A stretch of DNA of 64,000 nt from assembly GCF_009933175.1 (NCBI RefSeq), contig NZ_MAEJ01000008.1:62001-126000 (forward strand), read 5' to 3'. This DNA comes from Candidatus Enterococcus huntleyi. GTDB taxonomy: Bacteria; Bacillota; Bacilli; Lactobacillales; Enterococcaceae. The notes beneath the pieces were generated by a model. That model was not told the origin of the DNA and did not search any database. It was given only the letters and a program-made list of their open reading frames with translations. This document shows positions 1 through 7,254 of the stretch, one piece after another (positions within the stretch are counted from its first letter, which is position 1; every line of letters begins with the position of its first letter). The translations under genes and the position numbers were made by a program.

Positions 1-547
1 CACTTGCCCCATCAAGCTTCGCAGATTCTCGAATTGAGTCTGGAATTGATTCAAAGAATGATTTAAGCATGAATACGCCAAAACACATAGCTAAGTTAGG
101 GATAATTAATGATTGATAAGAATCCACCCAATCAAAAGCAACAACAATTTTGAACAATGGAACGATAAATGTTTCTTTGGGAACCATCAACGAAGCAATA
201 AACAGAGCGAATAAAACTTTTTTCCCCTTAAATTCTAGTTTCGCAAAAGCGTAAGCAGCTGCAGAAGAAATCACAACGCTCAAACCCGTCGTTACAAAAG
301 AAACAAAGAAGCTATTAAACCCCCACCTCAAAGCTGGTTGATTATTAAATAATTCTTTAAAATTTCCTAGATAAAGTGATTTTGGCAATAAATCTGGAGG
401 CATTTTATAGATATCTGCTGAAGTTTTAAACGAGTTCGTCAATAGCCACACAATAGGAAACAAGCTAAGTAACGCGCAGATAAACACAATAATATTCGAG
501 ATTAAGTCATACCTCTCCATATTCCTCAATTTTTTTAACAGTTTCAT
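1..547 (-). CDS. ABC sugar transporter permease, MalG-type, cut by the window edge
   Basis: Inner-membrane permease of a carbohydrate ABC importer (MalG/UgpE family). The frame opens with ATG at 547 (MKLLKKLRNMERYDLIS) and stays open to base 1, so about 182 residues are present and the C-terminus is missing. It has a first membrane segment (IIVFICALLSLFPIVWLL), the family phrase LLTNSFKTSADIY, and the beginning of the EAA loop (ESIPDSIRESAKLDGAS) at the edge. It lies 12 bp downstream of the MalF-type permease, as in a normal sugar ABC operon. The neighbours nanE and an acetylesterase suggest sialic acid or N-acetylmannosamine as substrate; this is inferred. The solute-binding protein is not in view and may lie beyond the edge. 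Confidence 0.9.
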   Translation of the reverse strand, partial: MKLLKKLRNMERYDLISNIIVFICALLSLFPIVWLLTNSFKTSADIYKMPPDLLPKSLYLGNFKELFNNQPALRWGFNSFFVSFVTTGLSVVISSAAAYAFAKLEFKGKKVLFALFIASLMVPKETFIVPLFKIVVAFDWVDSYQSLIIPNLAMCFGVFMLKSFFESIPDSIRESAKLDGAS

Positions 548-559
548 TTTTTCAACTCC

Positions 560-1471
560 TTACTTAGTCTTTCCAAACGTTTTAAATTGTGGTAATGATA
601 GTAATAACGCTACAACAAACATCAGAACACCCACCGCAGAAGCAACACCGGTATTATTATAAACAAATGCATTTTGATACAGATAATACATCATCGTTAC
701 AGACGCGTTATTAGGTCCTCCACCCGTCAACAATTGAATAACAACGAATATTTTCAAGACTGCAATAATATTAATAACTGTCAAATATAAGGTTGTCGGT
801 TTAACTAAAGGAATTAAAATCTTTGTAATTCTCTGCCATCTTGTCGCTCCATCTATCTGAGCGGCTTCGAAATAATCCTCTGGAATACCAATCATAGCCG
901 CTACATATAAAATAATTGATTGTCCTACATTTCCAACAAATGTTACAAATATAATAGTTGGCATAACCCATGTACTACTACCCAATAAATTAACATCTGT
1001 TACTCCAAAATTTTCAAAAATATAGCTGATTAATCCATTAGCTGGATTTAAAAGGAAATTCCAAACCATACTCATAACAACCATAGATACCATTACAGGT
1101 AAGTAAAAACTTCCTCTAATGAATGAAATATATTTAGCTGATTTATCATAAACAGTCGTTGCAACGAATAAACCAAAAATGATTGTTAAAAATACAATTG
1201 CTACAACAAATAATACTGTGTTGATTATTGATTTTAAGAACACTGGATCTGCAAATAGTTCCTTATAGTTTTCTAAACCCACAAATATGTCCTCAGTATA
1301 AGTTTGTCTAAACAAGCTCATCTTGAATCCTTCAAACACTGGATAGACAATAAAGAGTAAAAATAAAATTAGCTGTGGTGCAACAAATAAATAGCCTGTA
1401 AAGGTTTCTTTATTTCTAGAAAAAAAGTTGCGTTTCTCCTTCGCTTTCTTGTTCCCAATTGAAGTTTCCAT
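560..1471 (-). CDS. ABC sugar transporter permease, MalF-type
   Basis: Permease of a carbohydrate ABC importer (MalF/UgpA family), 303 residues, normal length. About six membrane segments are visible, beginning with GYLFVAPQLILFLLFIVYPV near residue 26. The EAA loop that contacts the ATPase is EAAQIDGATRWQRITKILIP in the last third. The N-terminus is strongly basic. It is followed by the MalG-type partner and preceded at 12 bp by nanE, so one transcript probably carries all of them. The gene content points to sialic acid or ManNAc uptake; the sequence of the permease alone does not fix the sugar. No ATPase gene is in view; such importers often use a shared MsmK-type ATPase. Confidence 0.92.
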   Translation of the reverse strand: METSIGNKKAKEKRNFFSRNKETFTGYLFVAPQLILFLLFIVYPVFEGFKMSLFRQTYTEDIFVGLENYKELFADPVFLKSIINTVLFVVAIVFLTIIFGLFVATTVYDKSAKYISFIRGSFYLPVMVSMVVMSMVWNFLLNPANGLISYIFENFGVTDVNLLGSSTWVMPTIIFVTFVGNVGQSIILYVAAMIGIPEDYFEAAQIDGATRWQRITKILIPLVKPTTLYLTVINIIAVLKIFVVIQLLTGGGPNNASVTMMYYLYQNAFVYNNTGVASAVGVLMFVVALLLSLPQFKTFGKTK

Positions 1472-1483
1472 CTTCTTCTCCCC

Positions 1484-2185
1484 TCAATCTTTAGTTCCTT
1501 GCATCTGAATAGTATCGACAAAGCGTTTCGTAATCTCCTGTGGCCTAGTAATTGCTCCACCCGAAACAACACTATAACCACCAATATCTAACGCTTTTCT
1601 CGCTTTAGTCGGTGTATCTATTTTCCCTTCAACAATGACCGGCAAATTTGTCTGACTGATAATTTGTTTTAGATGTAAGAAATCATTATCTGCAATATTT
1701 TTACCTTTTGTCTCTTCTGTATATCCATATAATGTTGTACCAATAAAATCAAATCCAATCTTCTCTGCATAAGCGACATCTTCTAATGTAGCTGCATCTG
1801 CCATGAGTAATGTATCAGGAAATTCTTTTTTAATAGTAGATACTATATCAACTAAACTCTCCCCATTTGGCCTTCTTCTGGTTGTTGCATCCATTGCGAT
1901 AACTTCGACTCCTGTTGCGCAAACTGCCCTCACTTCTTTCAATGTAGGGGTAATAAATACTTCTGAATCCTCATATACTTTTTTAATAATTCCAATAATA
2001 GGCAGGTCTACAACGTCTTGAATCGCTTGAATATCAACAATAGAATTTGCTCTAATACCAACCGCGCCTGCCTCTTGTGCCGCTTTAGCCATTCTGGACA
2101 TAATAAATGAGCTATGTAGTGGCTCTGTTTCTAATGCTTGGCATGAAACAATTAATCCATTTTGTACATTTTTTTTGAAATCCAT
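1484..2185 (-). CDS. nanE: N-acetylmannosamine-6-phosphate 2-epimerase
   Basis: Cytoplasmic TIM-barrel enzyme that converts ManNAc-6-phosphate to GlcNAc-6-phosphate in sialic acid catabolism. It is 233 residues, the usual length. Family landmarks are [17 protein letters not shown] at the N-terminus, [16 protein letters not shown], the strand end [34 protein letters not shown] and [18 protein letters not shown] followed by [14 protein letters not shown] (phosphate-binding end of the barrel). The stop of the upstream esterase is two bases before its ATG, which indicates translational coupling. nanA and nanK are absent from the visible part and may lie beyond base 1. Confidence 0.93.
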   Translation of the reverse strand: MDFKKNVQNGLIVSCQALETEPLHSSFIMSRMAKAAQEAGAVGIRANSIVDIQAIQDVVDLPIIGIIKKVYEDSEVFITPTLKEVRAVCATGVEVIAMDATTRRRPNGESLVDIVSTIKKEFPDTLLMADAATLEDVAYAEKIGFDFIGTTLYGYTEETKGKNIADNDFLHLKQIISQTNLPVIVEGKIDTPTKARKALDIGGYSVVSGGAITRPQEITKRFVDTIQMQGTKD

Positions 2186-2187
2186 TT

Positions 2188-3165
2188 TTACACCTCTTCA
2201 ATACTTGATTCTGTTAACCAATTAAAAATTTTATCATTTACCATCACATTCATTGCTTCGTGACCATATTCGGGCAAAATAATTTGCTCTTTTTCTGAGT
2301 TGACTCGATTATAAAAAGCAAACTGTGTAGATGGTGGACAAACATCATCTCTTAAGCCTGTTACTAATTTGACCTGTCCTGAAATCATAGAACCAAAATT
2401 TTTGATATCTATGTAATCCAAAGTTGAAAATATTTTTTCTTGTGTGTCATACAATGGATCAACAAATTTAAAATAGCGAAATAATTCGTCATATGGTTCA
2501 GTCTCTTGTCCTAAATGAATAACTCTAGGAAAATCAGATAGAAACGGATAAATAGCTACTATTTTACTAATTTTTCTATTTAATGCCCCTCCTACTATCG
2601 CAAGTGCCCCTCCTTGAGAAGCCCCATAAGTCATTAATCGTTGAGAATTTACTTGCGGAAATGTAGCAATTAATTCAATTAATGTATACACATCTAAATA
2701 AATATCTTTGTAAAATAAATGTTCGGGACCTTCTCTCATTCCTCGTATAACTTGACCTTTTACGGTTGTCCCAGAAAACAATCCTTTGTCTTCAGATTTT
2801 CCAGCTTGCCCTCGAACATCCATCGCAACTACAGCATAACCCTCACTAGCAAACTTTAAATACTCTGACCAGTCACTACTTCTTCCTTGATACCCATGAA
2901 AATGAAAAATTACAGGACAGTTATCTTTCTGTTTTGGGAAAATCACTTTCGCATATATTTGTGATCTATTCGTCCCACGAAAATAAAAATCAAAACAACT
3001 CGCATTCTTCAAAAAAAAATTTTTTTCTATCATTCGATATTCTGGTAATTCCTGAATTAGAGCTAATTGCATAGCCCAAAATTCAATAAAATCATTTGGC
3101 ACTTCTCTTTCCCCGTTGTATACCTCCATCTCTGACATTTTCATTGTTTCAATCAAACTTAACAC
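2188..3165 (-). CDS. CE7-family acetylesterase (acetylxylan esterase/cephalosporin deacetylase type)
   Basis: Alpha/beta hydrolase of carbohydrate esterase family 7, about 325 residues. The nucleophile elbow is GASQGG (Ser at about 183), the typical CE7 oxyanion motif is present as RGQAG (about 118-122), and the other triad members are probably Asp in RDDVCPP (about 273) and His in GHEAMN (about 302). No signal peptide is seen, so it acts in the cytoplasm. As first gene of the nanE operon it probably removes O-acetyl groups from imported sialic acid, as proposed for similar genes in streptococcal nan loci; this is inference. The start is uncertain: GTG at 3165 overlaps the GAGGTG ribosome site, while TTG at 3156 has better spacing. 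Confidence 0.85.
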   Translation of the reverse strand: MLSLIETMKMSEMEVYNGEREVPNDFIEFWAMQLALIQELPEYRMIEKNFFLKNASCFDFYFRGTNRSQIYAKVIFPKQKDNCPVIFHFHGYQGRSSDWSEYLKFASEGYAVVAMDVRGQAGKSEDKGLFSGTTVKGQVIRGMREGPEHLFYKDIYLDVYTLIELIATFPQVNSQRLMTYGASQGGALAIVGGALNRKISKIVAIYPFLSDFPRVIHLGQETEPYDELFRYFKFVDPLYDTQEKIFSTLDYIDIKNFGSMISGQVKLVTGLRDDVCPPSTQFAFYNRVNSEKEQIILPEYGHEAMNVMVNDKIFNWLTESSIEEV

Positions 3166-3174
3166 CTCATTTTT

Positions 3175-3188
3175 CGTTAGCGCTTACA
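3175..3188 (-). promoter_or_regulatory. cre site (CcpA) before the nanE operon
   Basis: On the minus strand the bases read TGTAAGCGCTAACG, which differs from the cre consensus TGWAANCGNTNWCA only at the last position. It lies between the -10 box (3194-3199) and the first gene, the usual position for CcpA roadblock or repression, so glucose repression of this operon is expected. Confidence 0.75.
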
Positions 3189-3193
3189 ACGAC

Positions 3194-3222
3194 AATATAT
3201 CACATGAAATTATTTTTATCAA
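3194..3222 (-). promoter_or_regulatory. Sigma-A promoter of the nanE operon
   Basis: The minus strand has TTGATA (3217-3222) and TATATT (3194-3199) with a 17-bp spacer. It is placed directly upstream of the cre site and the esterase start. Confidence 0.75.
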
Positions 3223-3630
3223 TACATTTTTAAAGAAAATAATTTTCACTAGAACGAAAATTTTTTTCTTTATATCATCAGTATGATATTAGTTCACATG
3301 TATGATTAGTACAAACTCACGAGCTCTAGCCTTTCCAAATAAAAAAACTTTTTGATCCCTATAACTGCTTTTCAAGATTTTCAGATACCTTTCTTCGACA
3401 ACTATTACATTCTTTAATTTCTTTGAATCTATATATACTCTTACCTCATTTTGTATGCAATAATAGATAATACCACTATGTATTGCCACAAAAAATAACG
3501 TATATTATCACGCGGGAAATATGTTATATTCTATCCACAATACCGCGAAAGCGCTTCATATTAAATAACCCTCATGTTATAATAAGGAAGATTATTGTAA
3601 ATGATTATATTAGGAGGATAAGTATTTTTT
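3223..3630. other. Intergenic region between nan operon and membrane-protein gene
   Basis: AT-rich and without convincing genes; a 66-codon frame on the minus strand (3289-3489) has no family resemblance and no good ribosome site. Near its right end is an extended -10 box, TGT-TATAAT (3575-3583), the likely promoter of the next plus-strand gene. A cre-like sequence GCGAAAGCGCTTCAT (about 3544-3558) lies just upstream of it but is a poor match to the consensus. AGGAGG at about 3612 is the ribosome site for the gene at 3631, with unusually long spacing of 13 bases. Confidence 0.5.
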
Positions 3631-4788
3631 ATGGGTGGAATTATTTTGTTGGTTGGGTTAGTCGGAATGCTTGGGAGTCTGGGATATTTGGTATTCTCCG
3701 TCCTTCGTAAACGGCCAAAGAAATCTGCTGGGATTGCCCTTGGAGTAAGCGCGATTGCTGCAGTGATTGGAATCGCTACGAGTGCGGCACCACTGACTCT
3801 TTCGGTGGATGCGGTGCAACTCACCACTGATGCACAGGGTGCAGCCGTTATAAAAGGTGAAACGAGTGAGGAAGCAACGCTCCATTTGGATGGCGAAGAA
3901 ATAAAAAATAACAAAGGAACTTTTTCAGAAACGATCCAATTAGATAGCGAAAAAGAACATACATATGTGCTAAAAGCAACATTGGATAAAGAGCACAAAG
4001 ACGAGAAAATCGTTGTCACACCGTCCAAAGAATTTGTGGCACTCTTAGAAGCGGAGCAAAAAGAAAAGGAATTACTTGCGGAAGCTGAAACAGCACTTGT
4101 ATTAGCTGAGTCTGAACCAAATCAGAAAAATTTTGATGAGGCAGCAACGTTAGTCGAAGCATTAAGTAAAACTTACGATGACCACGACGAACGCTTGGCG
4201 ACCATCAAGGAAAATATCGCCATTTACCTAGCAGTCGAGACGGCGGAAAAAAGTTTAGCTCGAAAAGATTTTGATGAAGCGAAGAAGCAGGTCGAATTAG
4301 CCAGCCTAAACAAAGAAGACTTAGTTGGACGAGTGACTGCTCTAAAAACAAAAGTCGAAGAAAAAGAAGCGAAGGACAAACTCTATGCTGAAGCGACAAA
4401 AGCCGTCGAAAATGCAGAAAAATCTCCTTCAAAAGATGCCCACAAATCTGCCGCTGATGCGTTAGCAAAATTACCGGCTGAAGATGAAGCCCTGACGAAA
4501 CGCGTCGCGGCCGTGCAACAGACAGTCAAAAAACAGGAAGAGCTAGCGCTAAAAGAAAAGCAGGAACAAGAACAGCGCGAAAAGGAACAACTCGCGCAAG
4601 CAGAACAAGCTCACCAACAAAAAGAAGCGAACCAAGCAGCGGCAGCCAATCAAGCCGAAGAACACGTGTTGGTCACTCGAACAGGGAAAAAATACCACAC
4701 ATATAAATGCGGAAATGGCGATTATTATGAAGCAACACTCTCCGAAGCACTAGGACGAGGTTTAACACAGTGCTCCAAGTGTTACTAA
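3631..4788 (+). CDS. Membrane-anchored coiled-coil protein with C-terminal Cys/His motif
   Basis: Protein of 385 residues with no recognised name. In order: two hydrophobic segments at about 1-24 and 33-52; a beta-rich stretch at about 55-130 (KGETSEEATLHLDGEEI, resembling a bacterial Ig-like fold); a long charged Ala/Glu/Lys-rich helical region at about 132-340 with TPR-like phrases such as FDEAKKQVELA; and a C-terminal motif YHTYKCGNGDYY...LTQCSKCY. The last part (H-x3-C, then C-x2-C) resembles small metal-binding tails found on some bacterial nucleases and surface proteins. The helical region probably lies outside the cytoplasm as a spacer; topology is inferred. It is monocistronic, with an extended -10 upstream and its own terminator. 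Confidence 0.7.
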   Translation: MGGIILLVGLVGMLGSLGYLVFSVLRKRPKKSAGIALGVSAIAAVIGIATSAAPLTLSVDAVQLTTDAQGAAVIKGETSEEATLHLDGEEIKNNKGTFSETIQLDSEKEHTYVLKATLDKEHKDEKIVVTPSKEFVALLEAEQKEKELLAEAETALVLAESEPNQKNFDEAATLVEALSKTYDDHDERLATIKENIAIYLAVETAEKSLARKDFDEAKKQVELASLNKEDLVGRVTALKTKVEEKEAKDKLYAEATKAVENAEKSPSKDAHKSAADALAKLPAEDEALTKRVAAVQQTVKKQEELALKEKQEQEQREKEQLAQAEQAHQQKEANQAAAANQAEEHVLVTRTGKKYHTYKCGNGDYYEATLSEALGRGLTQCSKCY

Positions 4789-4823
4789 AGAAAGACAGAA
4801 ATAAATGAATATTAGTTAGTAAA

Positions 4824-4857
4824 AAAGCGCCCAGCAGAAAATGCTAGGCGCTTTATT
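4824..4857 (+). terminator. Rho-independent terminator after the membrane-protein gene
   Basis: Stem AGCGCCCAGCA / TGCTAGGCGCT with a GAAA loop and one mismatch, followed by TTTATTT and preceded by A6, so it could work in both directions. Confidence 0.85.
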
Positions 4858-4872
4858 TGTCGATAAAATATT

Positions 4873-5238
4873 TTCAATCCCTGTTATTTCTTTTTCGATA
4901 ATCTTACTTTGCCAAGCATTTCTCAACTCAGGATATCAACTAATTGTTAAATCGAGAAAAAGGAAAAAATTTAAGTATACTTAATGTTTTGCCAATTTAG
5001 CTTTTGAAGAATTTTGACGCGTGATAGGAAGGTTATTCCAAAAATTTGGTATACTTAAAGTTTTCGGGTCTAATTTGGGACTTTCAATTTATTATTTCTC
5101 AAAAAATACAAAAGGCACGTTTTCCTTAAAAATTATAAGAAAATTTTGCAGACGATATTTTTCGTCTTTTTCAGTAGATAATTCATTTTTTTTGAATGTG
5201 AACCTAACTTCAAATGTGTTATTTATCCTTCTAAGTTG
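4873..5238 (+). repeat. Interspersed non-coding repeat, copy A
   Basis: About 365 bp that align end to end, with many substitutions and small indels, to copy B at 54121-54485 in the same orientation. Conserved blocks include GCCAAGCATTTCT, TTTTGAAGAATTTTGACGC, TCCTTAAAAAT and AGACGATATTTTTC. Each copy has two GTATACTTAA boxes exactly 74 bp apart (here 4975-4984 and 5049-5058); the first box here is part of the perfect palindrome TTAAGTATACTTAA (4971-4984). There is no conserved reading frame. It lies between convergent genes, as does copy B. Confidence 0.85.
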
Positions 5239-5312
5239 AATAACGATACGCTCTGTTCAATCTACACATCATATTCTATGCAGGCTGTTTCTTTAACGTT
5301 TAAAATGAAAAA

Positions 5313-5362
5313 AGCCAATAACAAGGAAGTTGATTCCAAGTTGTTAGCTCTTCAAATTTTTT
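5313..5362 (+). terminator. Stem-loop with downstream T-run
   Basis: Imperfect stem of about 16 positions (AGCCAATAACAAGGAA against TTCCAAGTTGTTAGCT) with loop GTTGA, followed ten bases later by seven T. No gene is seen just upstream, so it may belong to an unannotated transcript or to the repeat next to it. Confidence 0.45.
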
Positions 5363-5437
5363 TGATCAAAGTCAGGGAACTCTTCAATTAAATGAACATG
5401 TATATATTGTGTTGAGCAGCTAGGGACGGGTACGGTG

Positions 5438-5612
5438 GTGAAATGTTCCATTTCACTTAATCGTCCTACGCATACCATTCCTACTAGTGCTGAGGTAAAG
5501 AAGCGAACTGTTCCAGTTCGCTATTATCGCACAACGTTTACCATCCCACTACTCTGACACTTGGTAAGTGGAACTGGCAACTACTGCGATACTTGGTAAG
5601 TGGAACTGGCAA
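5438..5612. repeat. Cluster of short palindromes and a 22-bp direct repeat
   Basis: Two hairpins with the same TTC loop, GTGAAATG-TTC-CATTTCAC (5438-5456) and AGCGAACTG-TTC-CAGTTCGCT (5502-5522), are followed by two copies of ACTTGGTAAGTGGAACTGGC (extended by AA) at 5559-5580 and 5591-5612, 32 bp apart. The repeat itself contains the small palindrome ACTT-GGT-AAGT. No protein is encoded. It could be the end of a lost mobile element, a structured RNA or a protein-binding array. Confidence 0.6.
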
Positions 5613-5648
5613 GTTGAGCGTTTTTGAGTTTTCTCTTGATAAACGGTG

Positions 5649-5751
5649 AAAAAAAAGCAGCTCCTTCGGACATAAGTCCGACTTCATCAAAAATTTGAAG
5701 AACAATTTTTATGAATTCTGGCTTATGTCTCGGAGCTGGACGCTTTTTTTT
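5649..5751 (-). terminator. Long bidirectional stem-loop after the HAD gene
   Basis: A long interrupted stem pairs A8-GC, AGCTCC and GGACATAAG on one side with CTTATGTC, GGAGCT and GC-T8 on the other, enclosing about 45 bases. A smaller hairpin CGGAC-TTAT-GTCCG can form inside as an alternative. It probably terminates the minus-strand HAD gene. Confidence 0.7.
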
Positions 5752-5759
5752 CATCCTTG

Positions 5760-6536
5760 TTATACCATTTTTAATTCTTTTAGGGCTTTCCAGATGCCGT
5801 CGTTATTGTTTGTGTCGGTGACTATTTTGGCTTCTGCCTGGACTTCTGGTGTGGCATTGCCCATGGCTACACCGATACCGGATAGGCGGAGCATTTCGCG
5901 GTCGTTTTCGCCGTCACCGAAGCTGATAATGTCTTCGGTTTTGATGTTAACTTTTTTAGCTAGGTTCAATAATGTCGCTGCTTTTGATCCGTTGTATGGT
6001 ACCACGTCGACGCTATTTTCATGCCAGCGAACAAAACGGATTTTTTTATATTTTTCAGCAAAGCGTGCATCGAACGAACGATCAAAGAAGGCTAAAGCTT
6101 GATAGACGTCCTGTTCTTCGACGAAATATTCATCTAATTCTGGCAAGGTTGCCCCAAAAGATTTCATGGCTTCGTCCATTTTTTCAATATTGTTCGAGGT
6201 TGAACGTTTGGCTGTATCCAAGCCTACGTAGGCTGTATCGATCGATAACTCATTGGCTTCATCGACGAATCGTGATAACTCGTCGCGATCCAATAAATTT
6301 TGATAAACTTGTTGATGGTCTAAAAATGCAGCTGCTCCGTTACACAATACATAATTGTTAAACTCTAAATCTCTCAAAACGTCTTGAGCGTGGAATCGAC
6401 TACGTCCTGTCGCGATCGTAACCAAATGTCCCTTTTCTCTCAAAATACTTAGCGCTTCACGCGTACTATCCAATGCTTCTTTGTTGCTATCTAGCAATGT
6501 TCCATCAATATCAAAGGCAAATAATTTTCGTCTCAT
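5760..6536 (-). CDS. Cof-type HAD-IIB sugar-phosphate phosphatase
   Basis: Cytoplasmic HAD-superfamily hydrolase of the Cof/YidA subgroup, about 258 residues from the chosen start. Motif I is FAFDIDGTLLDS (two catalytic Asp), motif II is VTIATGRS, the type IIB cap lies in the middle, and motif IV is ISFGDGENDREMLRLSG near the C-terminus. The ATG at 6536 is chosen because an earlier frame-open ATG at 6590 would overlap the upstream alkD-like gene by about 30 bases and adds a non-family tail. The substrate is not predictable; family members dephosphorylate sugar phosphates or cofactors. A second family member is at 58375. Confidence 0.9.
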   Translation of the reverse strand: MRRKLFAFDIDGTLLDSNKEALDSTREALSILREKGHLVTIATGRSRFHAQDVLRDLEFNNYVLCNGAAAFLDHQQVYQNLLDRDELSRFVDEANELSIDTAYVGLDTAKRSTSNNIEKMDEAMKSFGATLPELDEYFVEEQDVYQALAFFDRSFDARFAEKYKKIRFVRWHENSVDVVPYNGSKAATLLNLAKKVNIKTEDIISFGDGENDREMLRLSGIGVAMGNATPEVQAEAKIVTDTNNNDGIWKALKELKMV

Positions 6537-6558
6537 AAATAAATTTCGTCTCACTTTC

Positions 6559-7197
6559 TTATAAATATTTACTTGCTTCTCGTTTGGCAAGCGGGCTCAA
6601 TGTTTCGGCCGCTAAAAATTCGATAACCCAAGTAGCATCCGTCTTACTATATTCTCGTAAGGCCCAACCAATGGCTTTTTGAATAAAGAACTCATCTGTA
6701 TACTTATCATAGATAATCGCTTTTTTCAATAAATCAAGATTCACCTGTTCCTTATGTTGCAGCTGTAAATTCAAAGCCATTCGACGATACCAAAAATTTT
6801 CATGGCCGTAAAACCAATTATACACTGTATGTAACTCATCAGGATGCAGTTTGACCCATTCGCTATAAACTTTACGCCACGCATCGATGCTATCCCACCA
6901 ACTTTTTTCACCTAACAAAGGCAAGAGCGCCTTCATAAAATCTAGCGACAGACGTCGGACATTTTTCAAAGCCAGATCAATCGCGTAATACTGATATTCC
7001 CGCGCTTCTTTGTGGTAATTTTCTTGAATCACTAACAAGAGTTCCGGAAGCAACCAAGCTAGACTTTCCTTTAGATAGACTTTTTCCAGCTGAGCTCTTT
7101 GAGGCTTTGGCACACCAGCAAAGGGAAAATGATTTTTCATATACTTTTTCATAGGTGCTGCTTGTTCAGGTTGATTAGGAAAAATTAAAGGCTCCAT
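6559..7197 (-). CDS. DNA alkylation repair enzyme, AlkD-like
   Basis: HEAT-repeat DNA glycosylase family (AlkD/AlkC-like), which removes N3- and N7-alkylated purines. About 212 residues. The family phrases are KNHFPFAGVPKPQRAQLEK at the N-terminus, KEAREYQYYAIDLAL, SWWDSIDAW, FWYRRMALNLQLQ and FIQKAIGWALREYSK (helical HEAT pairs). The ATG at 7197 follows a good AAGGAGGA ribosome site; an upstream open extension to 7245 crosses the terminator of the transporter gene and is discarded. It is downstream of the formate/nitrite transporter, separated by a terminator, so expression may depend on read-through. tag, another alkylation repair gene, is at 46795. Confidence 0.87.
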   Translation of the reverse strand: MEPLIFPNQPEQAAPMKKYMKNHFPFAGVPKPQRAQLEKVYLKESLAWLLPELLLVIQENYHKEAREYQYYAIDLALKNVRRLSLDFMKALLPLLGEKSWWDSIDAWRKVYSEWVKLHPDELHTVYNWFYGHENFWYRRMALNLQLQHKEQVNLDLLKKAIIYDKYTDEFFIQKAIGWALREYSKTDATWVIEFLAAETLSPLAKREASKYL

Positions 7198-7216
7198 TTT
7201 ATCCTCCTTCAAAATA

Positions 7217-7246
7217 GAAAAAAGTGGTGCACAAACACGCACCACT
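7217..7246 (-). terminator. Terminator after the formate/nitrite transporter gene
   Basis: On the minus strand AGTGGTGC-GTGTTTGT-GCACCACT is followed by TTTTTTC. It stands between the transporter stop (7255) and the alkD-like ribosome site. Confidence 0.85.
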
Positions 7247-7254
7247 TCCGCTGA

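Noticed and set aside
3289-3489. 66-codon frame on the minus strand in the nan/membrane-protein gap
   Set aside because: No ribosome site, no family resemblance, odd composition; it spans the promoter area of the plus-strand gene.
3544-3558. cre-like sequence GCGAAAGCGCTTCAT before the membrane-protein gene
   Set aside because: Four mismatches to the consensus; only the GCGCT core fits.
5021-5239. 72-codon frame inside repeat copy A
   Set aside because: Copy B lacks the frame, so the repeat is not protein-coding.
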